Notes under the pieces: generated by a model
What the model saw: only the letters and a program-made list of their open reading frames with translations
Databases searched by the model: none
Told to the model about the DNA's origin: nothing
Source: Candolleomyces eurysporus
Lineage: Eukaryota; Basidiomycota; Agaricomycetes; Agaricales; Psathyrellaceae
Reading direction: 5' to 3'
Length of the DNA: 64,000 bases
Assembly (NCBI GenBank): GCA_027579435.1
Contig: JANBPK010001068.1
Coordinates: 1 to 64,000, forward strand
Shown here: piece after piece, positions 56,305 through 64,000 of the stretch
Layout: each line of letters begins with the position of its first letter
Numbering within the stretch: the stretch's first letter is position 1
Program-made: the position numbers and the translations under genes

Positions 56305-58329
56305 ATGGCAGAGAAACCCATGGAGTCGCCTGTCCTTTCGGAAAAGGTAAATTGATCTCACTGCGAACCGTCATAATTGATACTTAACGTGCTTATACAG
56401 GATGTGCTCATTGCGTCAGTATCCTTCTCGCTCACCAACTACTTAGGCTCCATGAAACTCACCCACTTGACTAACTTTCCGTCACCAGCGTGATGGGCTT
56501 GACTGGGAGCGGAAAATCTACCGTAGGTCTCCTCGTATCATCTTCTTTCATCAGCGACTCAAGCTACCTTATACTTGTCGATAGTTCATCAACCTAGCCA
56601 CCCAATCACCCAACAAACTCCAAGTCGGGCACTCTATCCAGTCATGCACAGATAGGGTTGAACGCGCGGACTCGTTCGATCTGGCCGGCCGTCGAATTGT
56701 CTTGTTCGATACTCCAGGTTTCGACGATACGAACAAGAGTGAAACTGAAATCCTGAGGATCATCGCGTTTGAACTGGAGAAACAGTATGTGCTCGTTCAT
56801 ACGCAAACTTCAGAGTCGTCAGTCATTCATGAACATCAATTCTCTTTCTCCAGATACCGTAAAGGCCGAACCCTCCACGGAATCATCTATGTCTACCGGA
56901 TATCCGACGTCCGTGTCGGCGGCCTCGCCAAAACCAACTTTGGCATCTTCCGCAAGTTATGCGGAGACACCTCCCTCAAGAATGTCGTCATAGTGACCAA
57001 CATGTGGTCCCGCCTCTCCACAGAAGAGGAAGGCCTTCGTCGAGTAGACGAGCTCATCGGCCTGGACGATTTCTTCAAACCCGCGATGGCCAAAGGTGCC
57101 GTGATGATGCACCATAAGAAGGATACAGTGGACAGTGCGCATGGAATTCTGCGTCAGATCCTCCAGAATCATCCGATAGCGTTGTCGATCCAGACAGAAA
57201 TAGTCGACCAGCACAAGACCATCACTGAAACAGGTGCGGGGATGGCTCTCGACGATAAGCTGGCGCTACTTGCTCAACAATACGAACGAAAGCTGAAAGA
57301 GCAATTCGAGGCGGCGGAAGAGGCGAGGCGCGAGAGAGACGAAGAGACGCGTAAGGAGCAGCTCGAAGAAGCCGAGAGGATTCGTAAACTGTTAGAAAAA
57401 TTGGAAGAGGAGAAACGCAATCAAGCGAGGCAGTACCAGTTACTCCAAGAGCAATTCGCCGAAGCTGAGAGGAAACGCGAGCAAGCTCTGCGTGAGGTGG
57501 AGGAGAGAGGCCGGAGAGAGGCCAGGGCAGCCGAAGATAGGTTGCGCCAGCATCTAGACGCCAACGAACGACTTCGAATGCAGGAGACGGCGGACTTGGA
57601 GGAGAGAATGAGGAGCATGCCGATATCTCCCAGTCGCTCTCGTCCCTCTCATAGCCCCAGGCATGGTGTCATCGTCTCCGGCCGGTCTTATGCCATGTTC
57701 AACCAGGAACATGAATCCTACTACGCGACTCTTGACCAAAACGAGGAACGTCGTGAGTACTTGCTGCTGAACTTCTTATCACATGGTTTGACGAACGAAA
57801 ACTCTAGTTATCATGGAAACCCGATTGGCTCGAGGAAGAGCTCGTCAACAGGTGAGTCATTGTCAGCGGAAGCTCCCGCTGGGTGTTGTGTCCTGGCTAA
57901 CTCGCAAAAGTGGAAATTCCACAGCGAAGGCACGTCTGGGAACGGCATTCTATGGACAATTCAATCAGTAAGCAGTGGCAAGTATTTGTGCGCCGCAGGC
58001 CAAGTACGGATAGGGGCATCCCAGGAGATCACGGTGCGCGAAACTTCGACTCCAACTGTATGGTGCACTAGTCGTGTCGAGGGCCACGACTCCCAATTCC
58101 GGTGAGCTATGAGCGTCAGATCTCTCCTCCATCCTCTGACCAGGGCTGTGATTCCAACTTTCAAACTCTGACCGGTTTCTTTAGAATTCACTTTCACAAT
58201 GAGTCTGTGTCAAGAAACGGAAGGGTCATTTCGGTCGAGGGCGGAAGTTGCAAAAGTGGAGATATAATCAGTGTGTTCAACCAGTTCCGCAGAAAGGATG
58301 AGGTTTGGATCATGGAGGGGTGTGATTGA
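56305..58329 (+). CDS. P-loop GTPase with coiled coil and lectin-like C-terminus (G5)
   Basis: Eight exons (56305-56346, two micro-exons, the G3 exon, 56854-57752, 57808-57851, 57911-58101, 58185-58329) give 522 residues. Motifs GLTGSGKST, LFDTPGFDDTNKSE, VTNMW. The coiled coil (about residues 250-370) is followed by HGVIVSGRSYAMFNQEHESY and a tail with WTIQSVSSGKYLCAAG and VWIMEGCD. The G-domain and early coiled coil are closest to G1. The introns at 57753-57807 and 57852-57910 read through in frame, as in G2. Confidence 0.88.
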
Positions 58330-58659
58330 TCAAGATTCCGCCGTTAACGTTTACCGGAGAACGAGACCTGAGTGAATAGGTATATGTATCGGGTAGGATA
58401 ACAATTTTATGTATTCGAAGGAATGACACACCGTATGTATCACATACTCTAAGCGCGAGAGCGCTGCAGACAACCCTCAACGACACAATGAGCGAAGGCG
58501 CCCTCTCCCTACAACGAGTAGTATATTCCGTCCCCTCGCCAACAACGTGGGCTAATCTTTCAAGGACTTCGTAAAAATTTAAGCTCTTGGTGTATCACCA
58601 TTGCCAGCTCTTGAGAATGCGATGTCGACTAAAAATGAAAGGGTGTATCTGGTAGGAGC
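58330..58659. other. Downstream of G5
   Basis: 3' region shared in part with 63054-63160 (gaatgacacac.gtatgtat). No gene seen. Confidence 0.5.
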
Positions 58660-59060
58660 AAGGGTGTGTTGTGGTGTGTTTGTGCCTTGCTACTCTTGTT
58701 CGCGCACTGTCGAGTTTGTCTCGCCCATTTGCTCGTCGCTGCCTGGTGCAGACTGTGCTCGACGTCACTGAACACCATGCGTCGCTTTCAGCAACAACGC
58801 TAACAGTCCGTATGACCAACAAATTAGGTGTCCAAAGCCGTTCCCTCTGCCCGAAGACGACGATCACCTCTCCAACTCGACATTCGTCCCGGAGTTTGTC
58901 GAGAGCCTCGGAGGAGTCTGATACTGAGGATTCCCCAGAGCTACCGGCTTTATACGCCTGTTATCCTCGTGCACGAAGACTCTCTATCTACCCTCCACCT
59001 TTTTCAAATTTGGAGCGCTGAACATTTCTCCTGCCGTGGGCCGCATCTTAAGGAGTAGAG
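58660..59060 (+). pseudogene. Membrane protein pseudogene, copy M5
   Basis: It matches the first third of the gene at 22533 in order: leader gctcgtcgctgcctggtgcagac, SNNANSPYDQQ-like codons, PEDDDHLSNSTFVP, SEESDTEDSPEL, and KFGALNIS. Frameshifts break it and it stops at about 59060. Confidence 0.75.
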
Positions 59061-59689
59061 CGGACAAAGCCTTAGGTGTTAATTATGTGAGTCTGTTCGC
59101 AACCCAGCTGCACGATTGTCGTTTAACTGATAGTGGATGAGAAGCGTCGGGTGAAACGATGAACCTCTTATTGTCGATATCCTGCGGGACACGCACACGG
59201 CGTTTGACTACATCGCCAGGACCCTCGTGGGCAAGGAAATTTTCAAATGCCGGTGCATTTTTAGGGGCAGGTGGACAGTGAGTACTGAGCACTCGTTTTC
59301 AATGAACATGCGATCTGAATTTTTGCTGACGGTAACTTTGCTTGGCAGTGCTCCTCGCAGGCGTGTCCCTGCAACTGGCTTTCAGAATGAGTTCTCCTGC
59401 TGCCGTATCTACTACCTACGCCCAACCCCAATTCCCTCAGATTAGTTTCGTTCGACTATGACGTTTCTCACCTCAATTAAGCTTAAGGATCAAGTGGTGC
59501 CATTGCGCTTTACGGCCCAGCAAGTCTGGTTGGACCAAGTACAAGTCAACGACAGTCCTCCAATGCATTCTAGGTTGAAGCAATGCAACCGATCGAAACA
59601 AATATTATCCTACACGGCAATGGCTTGCGATTGACTATGAAATATACACAACGATATCTCTTGGTGGGAGGTGAGTTCAGGCTCATACT
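59061..59689. other. Mixed remnants between M5 and X6
   Basis: 59083-59292 is open on the minus strand (PPAPKNAPAFENFLAHEGPG, VPQDIDNKRFIVSP) and looks protein-like, but I do not recognise it. The rest has no gene I can support. Confidence 0.35.
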
Positions 59690-60032
59690 GGGTCCCATAT
59701 TCCATTTGGCTGATGGCTTCCTCAAGCTTGGGTGGACCAGAGGCGACGTCAAGGTAAGTGGTATCGCACTACCTGCCATTCCCTCTTGTTCAACTAAACT
59801 CTGCTAGTCGTATACCCGTTGGTCTCATCGCGACCCTCTATGCTTGGCCCATTTTCTGTGCTGTCATCCGTATTCTTTTTGGTTCGCTACAATACCGGTG
59901 GACTCCAGTTCGTACGCCACTTGTCTATCAGGGAAAGCGATGCGCAAGGATTTGTCCCGAACGGCTTGTGACCTTCGCCCAAACCAGTCTGACTTTAATG
60001 GAACATCTACCAGCGGTAGTTCCAGGGAGATA
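59690..60032 (+). pseudogene. Fragment of multicopy gene X (copy X6)
   Basis: Open over SRIPVGLIATLYAWPIFCAV, then YRWTPVRTPLVYQGKRCARI, then MEHLPAVVPGR. Upstream a separate frame has HLADGFLKLGWTRGDVK and a GTAAGT donor, probably the preceding exon. This is the longest copy and the best guide to the parent gene. Confidence 0.5.
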
Positions 60033-60509
60033 AGCCTCTATTCATCCAGTCTGTATCACAAAATATGCCGCTAATGAGTTAGATGAAATTGATGGCCTTA
60101 GCATTCCCATGTTGGGCTCCACGATCCCGTTCGGAAGGATCGATTGCATGGATCGGACCAAGAGTCGCATTCAATAGAAGCCATAAACAGGCCACCAGAA
60201 TCAGCCAGCCGTGTACATGTCCCAAATACGAGACATTCGACCAATTCAAAGCGTGCTAAACATGGGGTTATAACGATCCTGATTACCCTTTACCCTTCAC
60301 CGTAAGGAAAGCTCTAAATAGGCCATACCGTTGAATCTGCTTGATCGTCGACCTCGCGCGTGCGTCGAGGTTCATTCCCCGGAGCACGGCTCGGGAACAG
60401 CAGCTGAGCAAAAACACGCTTCAACCGAATGTTGCGACTCAAACGCTACCCGCTCCACTGTCTCCTTTCTCCTTAATCAAACCCCGAATGAAGCTACAGT
60501 CTCTGTACA

Positions 60510-60640
60510 TGGCAGACGGTACTATTAAACCGAATATCAACCTTTAGCTAAGGTCAGTAGCTATCATTGCGATCGTGATGACTGATTATGCTCGTACAGG
60601 ATACGCTCATTGCCTCAGTACCCCTCGCTTACCGATGATG
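60510..60640 (+). pseudogene. Orphan exon 1 of a GTPase gene, unit G6
   Basis: ATGGCAGACGGTACTATTAAACCGAATATCAACC with an early stop, a donor and a trace of exon 2 (gatacgctcattgcctcag). Parallel to 55766-55960 and, like it, followed by a second promoter copy and then the intact gene. Confidence 0.7.
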
Positions 60641-60699
60641 CTCCGTGCTTGCCTGCTCACCTGAAACTATCTCGGACTGAAAGTCGCGTTCGATAGAAA

Positions 60700-61032
60700 C
60701 CACAGAAAGGCATACGTGTCCCAAGTACGACAGTCCAATCCTATGCGTATAATGCATGAGGTGATTATCATACAGATCTCCCTTCACACTTCACCAAGAA
60801 ATCTCCGAGCGACAACGGGTGTCACATAGAGTTGAATCTACTTAATCACCTGCCTCGTTTGCCCATCGAGGTTCATTTCCCGGTAGGGAGCACGTTTCGG
60901 GGACAACAGGTGACACCCTCAGCGCTTCATCTGAAAGATATATCAAGAGCAGGCTCGTGCGCCAGTGCGAGTTAAACGCTACCCGCTCCGGTGTCTCTTC
61001 CTCAGACCCCCTTGAACTTACATTTCTGTAAA
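60700..61032 (+). promoter_or_regulatory. Conserved GTPase-gene promoter (gene at 61033)
   Basis: Same as 55975-56304, with the TATA-like GATATATCAAGAGCAGG at about 60946-60962, 87 bp before the ATG. Confidence 0.6.
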
Positions 61033-63053
61033 ATGGCAGACGATACCGTCAGACCACCCATCAACCAAATTTCGGACAAGGTAGGTAGCTATCGCTGCGA
61101 TCGTCATGGTTGATACTTATTGCGCTTGTACAGGATGTGCTCATTGCGTCAGTATCCCTCTCGCTCAGCGACTAAAGCTTCGTGGTTGATAACTCTCCTG
61201 ATCAACTTTCTGTTACCAGCGTGATGGGCTTGACTGGGAGCGGAAAATCTACCGTAGGTCTCCTCGTATCATCTCCTTTCGTCGGCGACTCATTCGGCTA
61301 CCTCAAACTTCGATAGTTCATCAACCTAGCCACCCAATCGGCCAACAAGCTCCAGGTCGGGCACTCGATACAGTCATGCACGGAGGTGGTTGAACGTGCA
61401 GACCCGTTCGATCTGGACGGTCGTCGGATCGTCTTGTTCGATACTCCAGGTTTCGACGATACGAACAAGAGTGAAACTGAAATCCTAAGGATTATCGCGT
61501 TTGAGCTAGAGAAACAGTACGTGGAGATGCATGCATGAATCAGAATCGCCAGTCATTCATGAGTATCAATTCCCTTCCGCCAGATACCGTAAAGGCCAAA
61601 CCCTCCACGGAATCATCTACGTCCACCGCATCTCCGACCTTCGTGTCGGCGGCCTCGCCAAAACCAACTTTTCCATATTTCGCAAGCTATGCGGAGAATC
61701 CTCCCTCAAGAATGTCGTCATAGTGACCAGCATGTGGTCCCGCCTCCCCTCGGCTGATGAAGGCCGTCGCCGGGTCGCCGAGCTTACCAGCCTGGACGAT
61801 TTCTTCAAACCCGCGATCGCCAAAGGCGCCACGATGATGCATCATATTCAGAATACAGTGTCCAGTGCCCATGGAATTCTGCGTCAGATCCTGAAGAACC
61901 ATCCGATGGCGTTGTCGATCCAGACAGAAATAGTTGACCAGCACAAGACCATCACTGAGACAGGTGCGGGAATGGCTCTCGACGAGAAGCTGGCGCTACT
62001 CGCTCAACGATACGAACGAAAGCTGAAGGAGCAATTCGAAGCGGCGGAACAGGCGAGGCGCGAGAGAGACGAAGAGACGCGGAAGGAGCAGCTTGAAGAA
62101 GCCGAGAGGATTCGTCAGCTGTTGAGTAAATTGGAGGAGGAGAAACGCGATCAAGCCAGACAGTATCAGTTGCTCCAGGAACAATTCGCTGAAGCTGAAA
62201 GGAAACGCGAACACGACATACGTCAGGTGGAACAGAGACGACGGAGAGAGACCAACGCAGCTGAAGTTAGGTTGCGCCAGCAGGTAAACACCGCCGGACG
62301 ACGCCGAACGCAGGAGACGGTGGAATTGGAGGAGAGAATGACGAACGTTGCGATGTCTCCCAGCTCCCCCCGTCCTCGGAACCACAGGCATGGTGTCATC
62401 GTCTCCGGCCGGTCTTATGCCATGTATAACAAACAACACGAATCCTACTACGCAACTCTTGACGATAACGAGGAACATCGTGAGTACTTACCGCCCAAGT
62501 TCGTCCTCCAGCCTTACAAATAAAATTCTAGTTATCATGGAACCCCGATTGGATCGAGGAGGAAAAGCTCGTCAGCAGGTGAGTAATTGTTAGCGGAAGC
62601 TCTCGCTGGCCGTCGTCTCACCGACTAATTCGCAAAAGTGGACATTCCGCAGCGAAGGCAAGTCTGGGAAGTGCAATGCGTGGACGATTCAATCAGTAAG
62701 CAGCGGCAAGTATTTGTGCGCGACGAGGCAAGTTGGCGAGATCAAGGCGTACGAAACTTCGACCCCAACTTTATGGTGCACTCGTCGTCTCGAGGGTCAT
62801 GACTCCCAATTCCGGTGAGCTATAAGCGTCAGATATCTCGTCCATTTTCTAACCGGGGCCGTAATTCCAATTTTCCAACTTTGACTGGTTTTCGCCTTAT
62901 AGAATTTCTTGTCACAATGTTAATGGGTCTGACCCAAACGACGAAGGTGTCGTTTCGGCCGATGATGGACCTGCCCAAAGCGGAGGTATGATTAAAGTGC
63001 GCCGGAGGCGCCGCGAAAGCGATGAGCATTGGATTGTGGAGGGGTGTGATTGA
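61033..63053 (+). CDS. P-loop GTPase with coiled coil and lectin-like C-terminus (G6)
   Basis: Eight exons (61033-61080, two micro-exons, the G3 exon, 61584-62479, 62532-62578, 62639-62814, 62903-63053) give 521 residues. Motifs GLTGSGKST, LFDTPGFDDTNKSE; the last Asn of VTNMW is Ser here (VTSMW). The coiled coil is followed by HGVIVSGRSYAMYNKQHESY and a tail with WTIQSVSSGKYLCATR and an unusually basic end (IKVRRRRRESDEHWIVEGCD). Here the C-terminal introns contain stops and must be spliced. Confidence 0.88.
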
Positions 63054-63237
63054 TCCAGGCGCCACCACGAACTTTTGCCGGAGAACTCGACCTGAGTGAA
63101 TGAGTACATATTTCGTGGGTAGGATGGCAATTACATGTATCCGAAGAAATGACACATGACCGTAACGACGTCTCTTGGTGATTAGAGCACAAACACCTAC
63201 ATCGACTTTACGATCATTACTACATTAGCGAGGGATA
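63054..63237. other. Downstream of G6
   Basis: 3' region; nothing supported. Confidence 0.5.
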
Positions 63238-63520
63238 GGCGGGCGGCGGTAAGGCCCCAAAGGCAATGGCTCACTGTCTGATGACACCGCAAGAGAGTTG
63301 GAATCTGAGGCCCTGTGGGTGAGCTCACTGTTGGGCATGACGCAGCACTGTATACGGCGGTTTCCAGTGAGGATGGCTCACCATCTGGTAACATCACGAG
63401 AGTTGAGACCCTGTGGGCACTGAGGCGCCTTGAATTCTTTGACTTATTATAAACCGTCATACCGGCGGCAGTGAGGCCCCGAGGGTACTGTCTCACCTTT
63501 CACGATACTGCATGATAGTA
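63238..63520. repeat. Degenerate short tandem repeat, about three units
   Basis: Units at about 63238-63355, 63355-63432 and 63463-63520 share the order CGGCGG..., gtaaGGCCcc or gtGAGGcc, ggctCACt.TCTG.tga.a.c.C.c.aGAGagtTg, and gaggcCCTGTGGG. Units differ in length, so it is decayed. Confidence 0.5.
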
Positions 63521-64000
63521 TAGGCCTACTTGCTCTATGTCGAGTTTCGTTTAATTGCCGTTAAGCCATGGAATTTCGTGCCGATGCATTAGACTGAATA
63601 TACTCTACTTTTGCCCCTTGGTTGGGGGTCCTCGATCTCCCTGGCGTTGTTGACCCTATCTCTCTCAATATCTCACTTGACCTTGTTTCAATGCCTCAAA
63701 TAGCCCTTGGGCTCTTGTTTTGCAAGCACCATCTTGACATTTTGATTGGACCAGATGATGGTCAGAGTTCCAAAAATCAAGCCACACATGTTTGTGTACA
63801 GGAGCTCTGCTTTGTACACCTTCTACCTACCAAAGGATCTCAAGTATCAGTGAAACATTGATCTAAAAGTGCCTTGAGGGTTTGGAAACCAAGAGGTGTT
63901 AATCTTCGCATCCGAGCGCAATGGTGACCAAGTCTCGATATCTCGAATCCCTTCCTGAGCACTTTTGTAAGGTTTGTGAAGCACTTCCATGTGCAAACAT
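63521..64000. other. No identifiable gene
   Basis: AT-richer than the clusters to its left; no coding region, tRNA or clear repeat seen. Confidence 0.5.

Overview
The window looks like nuclear DNA of a mushroom-forming basidiomycete (Agaricomycetes). The evidence is the dense genes with many GT-AG introns of about 50-60 nt, the typical Agaricomycete families (BTB and F-box proteins, a TKL-type kinase with an HGD loop, FunK1-like kinase remnants, P-loop GTPases with coiled coils) and the fungal housekeeping genes. A few isolated N bases sit in the sequence; at least two behave as spurious inserted bases. I had no search tools, so family names come from recognising motifs.

Layout. (A) 1-24.5 kb and (B) 49.4-63.1 kb are two accessory clusters built from one repeating cassette: a GTPase gene, a convergent aldo/keto reductase (AKR) gene, then a multi-pass membrane protein gene and an unidentified multicopy gene X. 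Five GTPase genes look intact (7447-10175, 13276-15301, 50819-52824 on the minus strand, 56305-58329, 61033-63053). One is broken (17700-19892) and several are fragments (1-787, 2984-3218, 3839-4428, plus exon-1 stubs at 55766 and 60510). Only one AKR (20694-22021, minus) and one membrane protein gene (22533-24471) are complete; all other copies are truncated. The cluster also holds a 503-bp foldback element, a non-LTR retrotransposon remnant, a tRNA-derived SINE-like sequence and a NAD(P)HX epimerase fragment.

(C) 25.3-33.8 kb is single-copy: a BTB protein, a tRNA-Gln, an unknown protein, an F-box protein, and a Cdc24-like CH-DH-PH protein fused to a protein kinase. (D) 33.8-43.2 kb is a triplication of the unit kinase tail - protoporphyrinogen oxidase (HEM14) - small secreted cysteine-rich protein. 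Only the first kinase and the last HEM14 are whole, whereas the secreted protein is kept three times (one with a 1-bp frameshift). (E) 43.4-49.2 kb carries a second intron-containing tRNA-Gln, the tRNA-splicing endonuclease subunit SEN15, AMP deaminase and ORC6.

How it fits together: the housekeeping island is flanked by two birth-and-death clusters. The GTPases share a conserved G domain and promoter but differ in coiled-coil length and in a C-terminal beta-rich, lectin-like module. That is the pattern expected of a recognition or surveillance family, but this role is inference.
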